Below are positions 1 through 11,813 of a stretch of DNA of 64,000 nt, one piece after another (position 1 is the first letter of the stretch; each line of letters opens with the position of its first letter). Position numbers and translations under genes: made by a program. The notes beneath the pieces were generated by a model. The model saw nothing but the letters and a program-made list of their open reading frames with translations. It did no database searches and had not been told where the DNA came from. Source of the DNA: Uloborus plumipes (lineage: Eukaryota > Arthropoda > Arachnida > Araneae > Uloboridae); assembly GCA_038373865.1 (NCBI GenBank), contig JAXGGA010006510.1, forward strand, positions 1 through 64,000, given 5' to 3'.

Positions 1-450
1 ACACAATTTTAAACGAGCATATTTTAATGGTTTAGAATGTTTCCACAATTTAATTGCATTTTTCCCTGGCAGATTTATTCGATAAGAAAACAATTATTAA
101 TAGTACATTTTGAAATTTATTCTTAAAATAATTTTTTTAAGTAGTTTTTAAAGCATTAAATTTTGCGTAACGTGAGTCACGAAAACTTAATTTTTTTAAT
201 ATTTCCAAATTTTATAGCTTATAAATGAAATTTTTTTCCTGTTTCTCCTACTCATGCATATTGACAAAAAGAAATTATCGGCCAATTTAGAGTTTTTTGC
301 TTTTTTATTCAAAAAATAAGGATGTTTATTTTTTAACGTGAGTCACGCGAAAAGTGAGTTACAGCCAATATAAGCTAATATTCACTTCTTAAAAGTATTT
401 AATGTGCCCTAATGGTATTTTAGGGTCTAAAGGGAGGGTTAAAACTTGTA

Positions 451-2063
451 CAGTCATAGAAAAAAAAAACGAAACACTCGCTCGTATTCGAAGACTATTA
501 ACACTAGAGACACGTGTAATATGTTATTTTTTCAGGAATAATGTGCTCTATAAATTTCTATTAGTAAATTGTTGTTAAGGGGTCGTCTTCATATAAAAAT
601 CGGCATCAACTTTAAAATTTTCTATGAAAACCCCCCTTTTTTATCGCATATTTGTGATCAGCAACATCATTTAACTTTGTATACCAAATCGTTTTAAATT
701 TGCTCCAGCCGTTGCTTCACAATTGAACTGAGAAAAAACCGTCCCGTAATGTTAAAAATATTTTTGATACTTGGGCATATAATACCTAAACCACGATAGG
801 TACGGCAAAGTTTGTTTTTTTATATCAAAGTATGAACCAACCCAACAATAAAAACGTCATTGACTTCCTCTCAGATAAAATTTTGAATTTTTTATGAATT
901 ATGAAATTAATATTTGAAAAAATGATGATCTGGAACCATATAATATTTTGATGGAGAAACAATCTAGAAGGGGTTTCAAAGGAGAATCCAAAATGGGAGC
1001 TCAAAATATCCAGTAGTTTTTGAGATATGCTAAAAGAACCATTTTTAGGGACCATATACAACTGTGCAAACTGAAACAATAGCAGGGAATTTCTATGCAA
1101 AGAAAGAGGAATATGCTTATCCACCAGTTGCAGAACATGCTCAGCGTTTTTATATAGTATTTAGTTTTCAACAGTTATAATATGTTGAAAGCGAAACGTT
1201 AATAAAACTGCTGAGTATATTTTAAAACTGGTAGACAATCCAATTTTTTGTCCATTAGTGAGAAGTCTGCATTCATGCAACATGTAGCAATTCAGAAAAC
1301 TTTTTACGTGGACACTTGATTTTCATGGAAAACTGTGGTATCTCGGAAGGTTATTTGGAATAATTTGTAACGATTAGACGTTTTTTTTAAATTCTGAGCC
1401 ACGGTTTTAACATTTTTGCCAATCCTAATACAGTAGTTTATATAAATACAAGAGGTTACTTTTAAGTTGTAACCTCTCTCCAAAAGGTGTGTGCTGCAAC
1501 GGTAAGTGCGTAGCTAAAAGTATGCATCTATCTTTGTTTAATCAAAAAGATAGAATGTTGCGTTTTTCCCTTGAACTCTACACAGTAGGGTTTTCTCTTC
1601 CAAATTTCAAAAAATATTATAACTTTAACAAAACCCGAGAATTTTTAATTAATTACGAAAAGCAAACGTATTATTGCGAGTAGCTTTAGGTAATTTAATC
1701 GAAAAAATATGATTTGTCTACTCTTTGTAAATTTCGACCTTGAAAGTAGCATTTTAAATGTGGTGGTGGTCCCTAAATCTTTGGTCGGTCATAACTTTTG
1801 TTCTACTGGTCCTAAAGTGATGCCGCTTGGTACCCAGCATACTTTTGGCCCTCCGCACCTAATTATGTAACCAAATGTAGGGGTTCCCATTTGAAAATTC
1901 AGACTTTGAGTTCATTTCACTTTGTATATAGCCCCTTATCAAAATTTTACTCACATAGTTTTAAAGAAGACTTTAATCCATGTCAGAAGACACCTTTCTT
2001 TTGTTCTTGGCAAGTATAGCAGCCGAATAATTCAGAGTGTTTCGTTTTTTTTTTCTATGACTG
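451..2063. mobile_element. TA-flanked TIR DNA element, non-coding
   Basis: Perfect 29-bp terminal inverted repeats start CAGTCATAG, run through ten A and end CGAAACACTC. They lie at 451-479 and 2035-2063 and are flanked by TA at 449-450 and 2064-2065. The ends stay similar for about 20 bases more. A TA duplication with CAGT ends fits Tc1/mariner or pogo. The 1.6-kb interior has only short frames (about 60-100 codons) that resemble no transposase I know, so it is probably non-autonomous. Confidence 0.75.
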
Positions 2064-2218
2064 TACACACCTATATATAATTAATAATACTGATAAAATT
2101 AAATATAAATAGCGTAATTTTAATTCTTTTAGTGTTTTATAATCTTTCAATTAGTGCACTGGGTCCCTGTTTTGGCCCTCAGCTTTCCAACGTGTAGCAT
2201 GTGTTTATGCATGCACAT

Positions 2219-3848
2219 TAAGGTGGTCACAAAAAATCAATTGTCGAATTTCTTTTGCGGCACCCCCCTAAAATGTGCCAATGGGCTAGAAAATGAGATT
2301 TGCAAAGTTTTAGCTTAATCGGATAATATTAACACGTGCCGCAAAGAGGGTAAAGTTAAGAAAAACAGCAATTTTTAGACAAAAATTGTAGTTTTTACTC
2401 TGTAAAACCAAAACTACTGATCCTAGAAGCTTTATTTTGGTCTCATTTTGTAGGAAATTTTATTTTCTTTTTGTCTAATCTTATTTAAAGTTTCGAAAAA
2501 AATGATTAAATATTTTTCAGAATTTTCACAAGTCAGGCTGCAACGCAAATCGTCAAAATCGCAAGTAACATGGGGAAATTTTTTTTTCAACTAATCTTTT
2601 GAGGCACCCCCCTAAAATGTGCCAATAGACTAGAAAATGAGATTTGAAAAGTTTTAGCTTGATCGGATAATATTAACACGTGCCTCAAAGTGGGTAAAGT
2701 TACGAAAAACAGCGACTTTTAGCCAAAAATCGTAGTTTTTCCTCTGCTAAACCAAAACTACTCATCTTAGAAACTTTATTTTGGTCTCATTTTGTAGGAA
2801 ATTTCATTCTCGTTAAGTGCTAGCTCATTCATTTTTGCTATCATGTCCAAAGTATTTATTTGGCATTTTTCAGGTTAAATCGCAGAGTATATCAAAAATA
2901 AGAAATTTTCATGCAAAAACCTAAAAGCATTACAATATTCAATTACATTTATTTGCTTATTGTTGGATTTACTTTGTCAAATAAATGAAACAACTTAACC
3001 CCTTAATTCCTCTATCTTAACAGAGAAATTTGTTTCATTTATTTCTAAAGTACCGCGAAAATACCCCTTTTTTAATTGACAAAGTAAATCCAACAATAAG
3101 CAAATAAATGTAATGGAATATTGTAATGCTTTTAGGTTTTTGCATGAAAATTTCTTATTTTCGATATACTCTACGATTTAACCTGAAAAATGCCAAATAA
3201 ATACTTTGGACATGATAGCAAAAATGAATGGGATAGCACTTAACGAGAATGAAATTTCCTACAAAATGAGACCAAAATAAAGTTTCTAAGATGAGTAGTT
3301 TTGGTTTTACAGAGGAAAAACTACGATTTTTGGCTAAAAATTCACTGTTTTTCGCAAATTTACCCACTTTGAGGCACGTGTTAATATTATCCGATTAAGC
3401 TAAAACTTTTCAAATCTCATTTTCTAGTGTATTGGTACATTTTAGGGAGGTGCCTCAAAAGATTAGTTTAAAAAAAATTTTCCCCATGTTACTTGCAATT
3501 TCGAGGATTTGCGTTGCAGCCTGACTTGTGAAAATTCTGAAAAATATTTAATCAGTTTTTTCGTAACTTTAAATAAGATTAGACTTAAAGAAAATAAAAT
3601 TTCCTACAAAATGAGATCAAAATAAAGCTTCTAGAATCAGTAGTTTTGGTTTTACAGAGTAAAAACTACAATTTTTGGCTAAAAATCGCTGTTTTTCTTA
3701 ACTTTACCCTCTTTGCGGCACGTGTTAATATTATCCGATCAAGCTAAAACTTTGCAAATATCATTTTCTAGCCCATTGGCACATTTTAGGGGGGTGCCGC
3801 AAAAGATTAGCTGAATTTTTTTCCCCCCATGTTACTTGTGACCACTCT
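2219..3848. mobile_element. Fold-back element with 8-bp target duplication
   Basis: Two arms of about 770-800 bp are reverse complements around a short loop near 2996-3030. The element is flanked by identical octamers ATGCACAT at 2211-2218 and 3849-3856. Each arm is built from two diverged copies of one unit: GGCACCCCCCTAAAATGTGC recurs near 2260 and 2603, and its mirror near 3440 and 3785. Ends read AAGGTGGTCACA and, inverted, AGAGTGGTCACA. An 8-bp duplication is typical of hAT elements, but the ends are not diagnostic. Non-coding. Confidence 0.8.
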
Positions 3849-3856
3849 ATGCACAT

Positions 3857-5000
3857 ATTTTTCTTCCGTACCCAAGAAAGGTTTTTCATTCCAGTAAAAG
3901 AATTTTTTAAAATATTTAACGAGTAACCGCAGTATGACAGAAAAGGTGCCGAGAAAAATTAGAGCAAGAAGGGAAGTAAATTGCATGTAAACAGAAACAT
4001 TGTCTGTGGATGAAAGAATGTCTAACGAGAAAAGTCGAAAAGCTAAGGATATTGCCTCTAGCAATTCAATATAAGCTGAAAAATAAACATATGAAACTTT
4101 CAAAGGAAATTTTGGCTAAATTCAAACTTCTTAAATATCGCTTCAACAAGTACACAAATATGTAAATACACTAAGGAAGACTCGCCAAAACAAGGAGAAA
4201 TTCCGTTAATTCACCTCACAGTTAAACTGTAGTCATAAGTGAGTTACTCAATACTCATCCGTAAATGTAATATACATTTGAAAAGAAGATTTTAATGTCC
4301 ACTGAACTCATGCTGAAAAAATTATTTATCCCAAGAAAATCTAAACAACAATGATTTAAAAAATTAGCTTGAGTGAGAGAATTTTTTTTATACATATAAA
4401 ATTGGAACATAAGAGAAATTTTAAAAAGCAAGGTCAACATCTCACTTGTTCTCTTTTGAGATGCTTAAAATTTAATTATTCATCAGTAGTCGTGGATGAG
4501 AAAAGTAAGTTCTTTGAAGAGCCTACTTCTGACAGCAGTCAACTAATTTTACAGCCATTATGCAACATTAAATGTCATGATTGGTATCAGATGAAATGTA
4601 ATGGTGTGTTATATTCTGTAAAAGTTTCCAGATGTATGAATTGAAAATTTGAAATCAGTACAATGCAGCCACAGAGAAAATATGGGAAGTAGTATAAAAA
4701 AAAGACAAACATATGTTTTGGAAAATTGAATTGATGAATCCACTCTGTGACCGTTCAGAGAGGTTAGATGGCAGCTGTTAAGAAGAATTTTAAACCTAGG
4801 TCTATGGGACAAAAAATTCGTGCTGCGAAAAATTGGCCGTTAAGAGGGGTGGCCGATTGTAACAGTGACCGCTCGGAGAGGTTTTACTGTATTTAAAACT
4901 GATCAACTAAAGAAAACAAGCCATTAAGCATTATTTTTAATTGAATTTAGGTGAAATCTCTACACAAAATTTTCAAAATAAGATGTAAAGTAAAGGACTA
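3857..5000. other. AT-rich non-coding stretch with a possible DNA-transposon end
   Basis: No convincing gene. The word GTGACCG(T/C)TC(A/G)GAGAGGTT occurs directly repeated near 4747 and 4866. The second copy runs into GGTTTTACTGTA at 4880-4891, which looks like the inverted CAGTAAAACC end of a Tigger/pogo-type element. I could not find its partner end. Confidence 0.3.
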
Positions 5001-5429
5001 AAACGGAGATGTAACGTGAGTCACGAAACTATGTAACGTGAGTCACACTCAAAATATTGAATAACTTAATTAGTGACTGCAAAATGAACTTAATTTTCGT
5101 ATATATCACAGCTTAGAAACATATTTTGTGCCATGAAAAGCAGTTTTTAAATTTTATTATTCTGAAAGAGTAGGAATCTTAGGTTTTTAATTACCCAAAG
5201 AACTTGAGTTCCTTTTTTTTGTAACTTGAGTTACGCTGTTAAATTCAGGTTGAAACACCATTTATTTCTGTTGAAATTTAAAATGCTGACATCCACAGAT
5301 TCTCACTGCATACCAGATGACTGTTAACAGCTTTATTTAAATCAGGGATGGTATTTTTTTAACATATATAACATTTACTTTTGTAAAATCACGTCAAATT
5401 GTAACGTGAGTCACGTGGAATTGCCCATA

Positions 5430-6291
5430 AGTGTTTCGTTCCAGTGAACTATCAAGGGAAGTCCTAGATTTAAACGACTTTTGTAAGTTAACGGCCAATT
5501 CAGAGCGAATAGTTTGCATTTACCGTTTTATGGACGTTGTCAAATCCTCCCCATTTTGACCCATACTTTGTTCTGTAGCAGCTACTATAAAGTGGCTTTC
5601 TGTCACTTATCTTGGGCCCTGTCTAGAGTGGATGCTAGGTGTTTTAGCCAAATAAACTCATACACCTCAAACAACCGAAAAGAAAACAGAAACCACAGCC
5701 CGAGCTTGCAGCTGCATTTTCTACCCAAACTCAGGTAAGAGATAATGCAGCTTTGGAGCGGGGGGAGGGGGATAATCGTTACAACTCACTTTGAGCTATT
5801 ATTTTATTGACTAATTACTTAGTAGAGTAAACTAACGTTTTAATTCATTCCATTTTATATGAAGAATAATATTATTTCGGTAATGAAGCTATATACTCCA
5901 ACTCTCAAAATTGCTAATTTTCAATGGAATTCGATCGCGTTGAGCGACCTCTAAATATTATTCGATTGAGCTAAAATTTTACATACTTCACATTCATGAA
6001 TAGTGTAAAAAAACTGCGGGGTAAGACCAGAGAAATTAAAAAAAAAAAAATTTTGAATCACCCTAATAGACATGAAACAATTAAAAACTAAACAGCATTT
6101 AGAATATCGTATTATATAAAGATGATTCTCATCATATTTCGCTTTTAAGCTTCCTATAGAGTATGATAATGCATTAAAAATGTATTTAACATTTTAAATA
6201 AAATTAAAATATTTTGCGTCTTTGTATTTCCTGTAACTGGTCTTAAACACTAGATTGTTAACCAACTATTGAATAACGAAACCTTTTTTTT
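5430..6291. other. No gene seen
   Basis: Mostly AT-rich single-copy-looking sequence. A 74-codon frame at 5514-5738 has no start context, splice context or family resemblance that I can support. A G-rich run lies at 5759-5770. Confidence 0.4.
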
Positions 6292-6293
6292 TA

Positions 6294-6794
6294 AACTCAT
6301 GTTTGTGAAAATTGCAACACCATGAAGGAATCGTCATAATTGAACGTCACATTTCGGGGTCCACTCCCGGATTTCCGAGTTGTTCGACACTCGTTCGTCC
6401 ACTGCTTCCAAACACGCATCACTGTGCTGCTGTTACGCTGCACACGAGAGGCTACTTCACGATAAGATAATCCAGCTTACCGAAGGCCGATGATCCTCCC
6501 CCGTTCAAACTCCGTAAGTTGTTGAAACCTCGCTCTTTTTCGTCGAAGAGGCATAAGCAACGTCTGAGCTAACGTTTATCACAAGCAGATAACCATCTAT
6601 AGCCATACACGCCTTGCCGCAGCCGTCTAATTATTCGGATAAATCCGGCGCTCAGAGGGCGCTGCTCAGCGTACGCATGCGCTACGAGTCTAAAATTCTA
6701 ATCATTTGCATATCATACCCTACTTTGCATTTGCTGAAAATTTCAGCCCAATCGCGAGTCCTTCATGGTGTTGCAATTTTCACAAACATGAGTT
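6294..6794 (-). mobile_element. Internally deleted Tc1/mariner element
   Basis: Terminal inverted repeats of about 37 bp (AACTCATGTTTGTGAAAATT at the start) lie at 6294-6330 and 6758-6794 and are flanked by TA at 6292-6293 and 6795-6796. The 501-bp body keeps only the N-terminal helix-turn-helix region of a transposase on the minus strand. The catalytic core is gone, so it could move only with enzyme supplied from elsewhere. Confidence 0.85.
6345..6545 (-). pseudogene. Tc1-type transposase N-terminal HTH fragment
   Basis: Read on the minus strand from about 6525, the sequence gives an HTH of the type that binds Tc1 inverted repeats. Recognisable pieces are ERGRIIGLR, then after one stop AGLSYREVASRV and STVMRVWKQW, followed by a TTRKSGSG-like linker. 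A stop where a residue is expected between R and AGLSY, and the missing catalytic domain, show that it is dead. The C-terminal half of a possibly related transposase lies at 31568-32020. Confidence 0.75.
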
Positions 6795-7373
6795 TAGTTA
6801 ATTAATAAATATATAAAATGATTACAGAAAAATAACATAAATGAGTAAGCATTTTTTTAACTTAAAATATCCTACAATGAGAGGCATATGGAAACTGTTC
6901 ACATCTGCCCCTGATATGTTCAAAATCTTAGGAATAACATGCGAAAAAAAAAATAAATAAATTAGAATTCTTATTTTAATAAAAAAGGTAAACATTTTCA
7001 TTAATTTACTGAAATGTTAATATAATGGTTTCAATAATTGATTTTATCTTATTAGGTAGTTTAAATGTTCTTTTACGCGAAGAAGACAGAAATTAAATTA
7101 TATACCACACTTCTAAAGAAACGCAACATGACTCATTGCTGTAAAAGTTATGCAGAGAGGTAAGGACTCTTACTGCCATCATTTCGGAAATTTTCAGAAT
7201 TTTTTAAACTTCAAGTTATCTTCAGCTAAAAATAAATTCCATGTTTCAAACATACTATATTCGCATTTTCCCCCTTCCCCCATCTTAAATTTTTTGAGCC
7301 GAAAAAAGTTACTGGTACCTCAAAAACTGAGATTATAAAAAGCAGAAAAAAAAATCTGGTGTGAACGCCACAC

Positions 7374-8149
7374 TACTTCCTTAAACGTTTAAATTCCATA
7401 ATAGATGCCTTAAGTGTTAAATAGTGCCTTGGAGTGAGCAAGATAACAATTCAAACATTTCTAACCCCAGTTTGTCACGAATCAATGCAAAATAATGTTT
7501 TACAATGATTCATTTTCTAAATATCGCCGATTTTAACATGATTCAGTGAATTTTATGCAAAATATCGCTAATAGCGCTAAATTGAATCCAATTTCAAAAA
7601 AATTCTTTTTTCGCCAAATTTGTCGCCAACTTGGCGATATGTCGCCGCGACAACCACTTTGCAACCAAAAGCTTAGCGATATATAGATAAGTGGTAGCGC
7701 TAAAATATTGATTTACCCCCAAAAAAGGGGTAAAAGACCCCCTACAAGGGAACGTGCACAACTAGGCACCCCCCAGAGCCTACATACAAAACTAGAAGCT
7801 TCTACCGCATACAGTTTTTGAGTTATGCGACATACATACATACGCAAATACATACATACATACATACATACATACATACATACATACATACATACATACA
7901 TACATACATACATACATACATACGTACGTACATACAGACGTCACGAGAAAACTCATCGTAATTCACTCAGGGATGGTTGAAAACGATTTTTCAGCTGTTT
8001 ATATGTTGGTAGGTACATATGCACGTGCTGATAGGTCGAAAGAAAATTTCTACATTCACTTGGGGGTGAGCAAAATTAAAATTTGGACCGAAATTTGAGT
8101 GAAATTTTTTTCGTGATCACAATACTTCCTTTACTACGTAAAAGGAAGT
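7374..8149. repeat. Dispersed repeat with ACTTCCTTTTACGT-like ends
   Basis: It starts ACTTCCTTAAACG at 7374 and ends in the small palindrome ACGTAAAAGGAAGT at 8136-8149. A second copy of its left half (about 290 bp, roughly 80 percent identical by eye) lies at 53833-54115. Both contain runs such as CGCCAAATTTGTCGCCAACT. The 3' part has CATA repeats and a tail resembling other arthropod SINE/LINE or Helitron-like tails. No coding capacity. Class uncertain. Confidence 0.6.
7831..7936. repeat. (CATA)n microsatellite
   Basis: About 26 tandem tetranucleotides with a few interruptions (GCAA, CGTA) inside the dispersed repeat. The reverse strand reads as a run of MYVC codons, which is an artefact of the repeat and not a gene. 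Confidence 0.95.
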
Positions 8150-8379
8150 AAAAAGTTTACGCGATATGTTAATCATTTGGCGTTAATTAATTTTAGCTGC
8201 TTGAGTTTAGCCTTTCATTGAAATGCATAAAAATGTAGAGACGATTTTTAAGTTATGCACATTTTATTATGTTTACTTTTTTTTTTATTGAGAACGCCAT
8301 AAATTGTGGAACAAACATGCGTGATCACCTGTCCTTTTTAAATAAATTATTTCGCATTAATATGGACATCTCCGCATCA

Positions 8380-8392
8380 CCCCCCCCCCCCC
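8380..8392. repeat. Poly-C run
   Basis: Thirteen or so C in a row in otherwise AT-rich DNA. No gene is seen between 8150 and 8600. Confidence 0.8.
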
Positions 8393-8599
8393 AGCACCCT
8401 TCCGCAAAAATATAGTTCGCTATCGCACAGGATAATTTCTTCACCAAGATCCGCTTCAATTCTTGATTTAAAATAATAAATAGGATATAATTATTTTCTA
8501 TACAAAATAAAGAAATCAGGAGCATGCCGAAAATCCAGATGTTTACAACAACAAAGAAGACACGACATTACATATTTAGATCTGACGCAACAAAATCGC

Positions 8600-8921
8600 G
8601 TTATGCGAAAAGAAGTCACAATATTAAGTTTCGGGGGTCAAGGAGACAGATCGTTTAGTACCGGTTTGCGCGGACCAAAGAAAGAAAAAGAAAAAACAGA
8701 AAACGAAAGGAAAGGCCGACAGGTAGCCCTGGCCATCAATTGAACTCCATCCCGCTATTGGAGGAAGAAGAAAAACAAATGCCCGCCATCTTGGAAAATA
8801 ATAAGTGGCTCGCGGCACATGAGTGGAAAATCAGAACGGGCAGTGGGATCAAAAGAAAGAGATTGCTCTCGGACTCCGTCGGCGTGCTCCTGCTTTTGTG
8901 TTCCTTCTGAATTCGATTACA
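8600..8921 (+). promoter_or_regulatory. Candidate promoter and first exon ending in a splice donor
   Basis: This block is GC-richer than its surroundings. It contains CCGCCATCTTGG at 8783-8794, the inverse of the YY1 core AAGATGGCGG that often sits near animal start sites. It ends in CAG|GTGAGTTT at 8922, a near-ideal 5' splice donor. The only plus-strand frame is short (from ATG at 8602, about 47 codons, R/K/E-rich), so an exon here would be mainly 5' UTR. Against this, part of the block (8866-8921) is duplicated at 9779 without the donor, so it may simply be repeat sequence. Linkage to the exon at 33521 is unproven. Confidence 0.35.
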
Positions 8922-9035
8922 GGTGAGTTTAATGTGGAATTCAATTAGTTTTCTGCAGTCAATAATTAAAAAATAATCTGTTTTTTATTTTTTAGACAGA
9001 AGAGGAAAAAGTATTTACATACATTATTTTTTTAA

Positions 9036-9443
9036 CCCTTTAAGCGGTTTGCCCGTACGGTGTACGTGCTACCCGAAATTGGCCTCATCTGGTTTGCCCG
9101 TACGGCGTACGGGCATCGATATTTTCAGATTTCCTTTTTTGGTTTGCCCGAACTGTTCGGAAAATTGTAAACCTCAAAATTCACAGTAAGTGTGAGAGAA
9201 ATTTTTGCATAATTTGTAAACCATTCTTTACTGCATGCAGAATGTACTTGAAAAAAGCAAATATTTCGGGGTTTTGTGACCAAAATTGTAAAATAAAAAA
9301 TGTTGTAAAAGCATTGAAAACGAAAATAAAATTGAAAAATTCTTAATATTCTTATTCTGTTAAGTATGGCACTTAACTATATGCAATAAAAAAATATGCC
9401 TTTTTGGAAGCATTTCTGGTAAAATAATTGACCGCTTAAAGGG
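9036..9443. mobile_element. piggyBac-like MITE (TTAA)
   Basis: Inverted ends CCCTTTAAGCGG and CCGCTTAAAGGG, with TTAA on the left (9032-9035) and a one-base variant TTCA on the right (9444-9447). The body repeats GGTTTGCCCGTACGG twice and has no frame. TTAA targets and CCC(T/C)TT-type starts are typical of piggyBac elements. Confidence 0.7.
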
Positions 9444-9993
9444 TTCATACATTAATTTTAGAGCATGTTTCCTTCGATTAGCATATTAATTCCATTAATA
9501 CATTGGGTGAATGGGTATCTAGTTTATTCTATAAAAATATGCGTACATTTTTTAATACAGTAAACTTTTATTAATCTGGACCCTATTAAACCGGACTTCA
9601 CTTTATCCGGCCAGCTATTTAATGGTACATTCTCTAAAAAATGTCAGGTAGCGCAATAATGTACTTTTGTAGGTCCTGTGTTATGTATTTTTTAAATTTC
9701 CCCTTATGCAGTTTTATGTTTCATTCTCTTGAATTCAAAATGTAGTTTTTTACCGTGTGCAGTAATTTGTTTATGTAAACTCTTGGAGTCCGCCGGCGCG
9801 CTTCTGCTTTTATGCTCCTTCTGAATCCAATTAAAATTGAGTTCAGTTTAGACGGCAATTAGTTTCGAGAAATCATTAATTAGCATATTAATTCATGGAT
9901 TTTTTTTTTATATTAGAAGAGGAAAAACTATTTAAAATTAAAACACACTTTCCATCGAGTTTTTCATATATTTTTTCTTGTACACTTTTCCTT

Positions 9994-10307
9994 CACTGTA
10001 AAAAATGAAAGTTGTTTTTACAGTATAATACAGCTCATTTTACAATAATAAACTGAAAAATTGCTAATTTTACAGTTTATTACCGTGCGTTTTAGTTTTA
10101 AACTGGAACCTCAGCTGCCGGTACTATACTGTAGTTTCTTCAGTATAATACAGCTAAATTTTACGACAAATAAACTGCAAAATTTCTAACTTTACAGTAA
10201 GAAACTGCAAAATTGCTAGTTTTGCAGTTTATTACTCTGCATTTTACAGTTTTAAAGTGGAACCTCGGCTGCCGGTCTGTAAAAACAACATTTCATTTTT
10301 TGCAGTG
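9994..10307. mobile_element. CACTG-ended short repeat, family A copy 1
   Basis: Ends CACTGTAAAAAATGAAA and its inverse at 10290-10307. The interior is made of repeated TACAGTATAATACAGCTAA and TTTACAGTTTATTAC-like words and two copies of TGGAACCTC(A/G)GCTGCCGGT. A second, split copy lies at 40432-41864. No clear target duplication. Confidence 0.7.
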
Positions 10308-10514
10308 TTGGACCTATTGATTTCATTAATATATTATGCGAATAAGCACCAAATTTATTCGATAATATTAAAGAATTTTCCAAGCACAGTGAATTCTTAT
10401 CAAACTGGACCCTATGACACTGGATTTTGCTTCATTCGTTCAGTCATTTAGATGTAATAATGATATAAAAAGGTTAATTAGTACAATAATGTTTTTTTGA
10501 AAATTTCTTTTATA

Positions 10515-11813
10515 CCGTCAGCTGGGGTAACATTGGCCCTTTGAGGGTAACATTGGCCCAAAGTTAGAAAAAGTTTTGTTGTCCTGTATTGTAATCATAA
10601 TGATGAGTTATCGGCCCAGACAATGCCTTACTGGATAGGTAGCACCACTGGCTTTACTGTTCATGAAGTGGAGGTTATTTCTATATTTCATATTCACTCT
10701 AGTGCTGCTCCATCTTCACTTTGAGAAAGTGGTAAAATTTGTTGTCTCTCAACTTTTACTTGTGAACGCTAATTCTTGAAGAGCTACTTGTAGGTAAGTG
10801 TATAACGATATCATATATGCAATTGTTTCAAGTATTTTTGGTGTAATAATGTTGTTACCTTTGTTATTTACAAAATAATTCGATTTTATTATTTCATGAC
10901 AATTTTGGCCCAGAGTTGGGGTAACTTTGGCCCAAGATGGTGGCTGTCCTAAAGTAACCCCAAGGTACAATTTTTTCGATATAAAACTTGATTGATACCT
11001 GTTTTATAAGCAGTTGTTTAACAAAACCACTTAAAATATTTTTATTATTATTTTAAGCACTAGTTTTTAGCTTTTTATTTTAAGCACACTGGATTTTTTT
11101 CAGGAAAAATGCCGAGAAATCGGATAAAACCTCTTGGTACCAGAAATTAGGCCAATTACAAACCAGAAGTGTTAGAGGAGTGTTTAGAGGCTATTAAGTC
11201 TGGTGCCTTAACCCAAAGAGCTTCAGAAAACATGTATAATATACCTAGGTCTACAATAAAAAACAAACTTAAAGGGATTCATTCAAAAAATGTGGGACGT
11301 GCAAGAATCTTTAGTGATGAAGAAGAGCATGTTTTCGAACAACATTTAATAAAAATTGCAGACTATGGGTTCCCTGTAATTGAATTGGATTTTTATTTTT
11401 GTACAATACAATATTTTTCCCTAAAATAAAGTTTGTTTCATTTATTCCTATTTCTACCCATTTCATGGATGTTTTTGAATTAAAAGCAGGCAAAACAACA
11501 AACTAATGTGTCTGGTGGTAATTTTATCTTGTCTAACTTTAGCCCAACCTATACTAATCGCAGGTTTTATATGGTTTAAAAGTATGGGACAAAGTTTCCC
11601 CAATTCAAGGCAACTTTGGCCCAAACATTAAAAAAATGCAGTATAATATTGCAAAATGATTGAGAGGTCTCAATATGGTTTTAATTTAATGATACAAGGT
11701 TTGTTTACACAGTAAGATGTATTGAAAATTAATATAATCAATGTCAAAAGACATGTCACTGATAAAACTATTACAAATCTTTAGATTTGGGCCAATGTTA
11801 CCCCAGCTGACGG
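10515..11813 (+). mobile_element. pogo-type DNA transposon with pipsqueak HTH
   Basis: Perfect inverted ends of 24 bp start CCGTCAGCTGGGGTAACATT and are flanked by TA (10513-10514, 11814-11815). Short copies of TAAC(A/T)TTGGCCC or its inverse recur inside both ends (10545, 10900-10935, 11600, 11785), as transposase-binding sites do. The interior keeps only the DNA-binding part of the transposase (11109-11429). Confidence 0.9.
11109..11429 (+). pseudogene. pogo transposase N-terminal pipsqueak-type DNA-binding domain
   Basis: From ATG 11109 the frame gives a short basic leader, a TAG stop at codon 14 (11148-11150), then an open stretch of about 90 codons. That stretch matches the pipsqueak-like HTH of pogo transposases: LEECLEAIKSGALTQRAS, then YNIPRSTIKNKLKG, then GRARIFSDEEEHVFEQHL and IADYGFPV. 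After GFPV it runs into unrelated codons and stops at 11429, so the DDE domain has been deleted. A polypyrimidine-CAG just before the ATG (11088-11103) looks like a splice acceptor. The element cannot make active transposase, but a short DNA-binding peptide is conceivable. Confidence 0.8.

Larger units (their letters stand above)
161..5415. repeat. Element remnant marked by repeated TAACGTGAGTCAC words
   Basis: The 13-base word TAACGTGAGTCAC occurs near 167, 336, 5011, 5031 and 5401, always in the same orientation. Weaker versions (GTGAGTTAC, TAACTTGAGTTACG) lie near 354 and 5221. The two clusters flank two later insertions, 451-2063 and 2219-3848, so I read them as the two sides of one older element of about 2 kb. 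The last copy, at 5401-5415, is followed by ordinary sequence and may be its right end. The left end seems to lie before base 1. No protein is visible. The word contains TGAGTCA, the AP-1/bZIP consensus. The grouping is inference. Confidence 0.5.

Noticed and set aside
3807..4103. 98-codon minus frame with hydrophobic segments
   Set aside because: It starts inside ordinary AT-rich sequence and ends within the fold-back element's right arm; no known domain.
7713..7913. Minus-strand frame of repeated MYVC
   Set aside because: A direct translation of the CATA microsatellite.
8130..8155. Helitron 3' hairpin
   Set aside because: The hairpin ACGTAAAAGGAAGT is not followed by CTRR, so the Helitron label is not supported.
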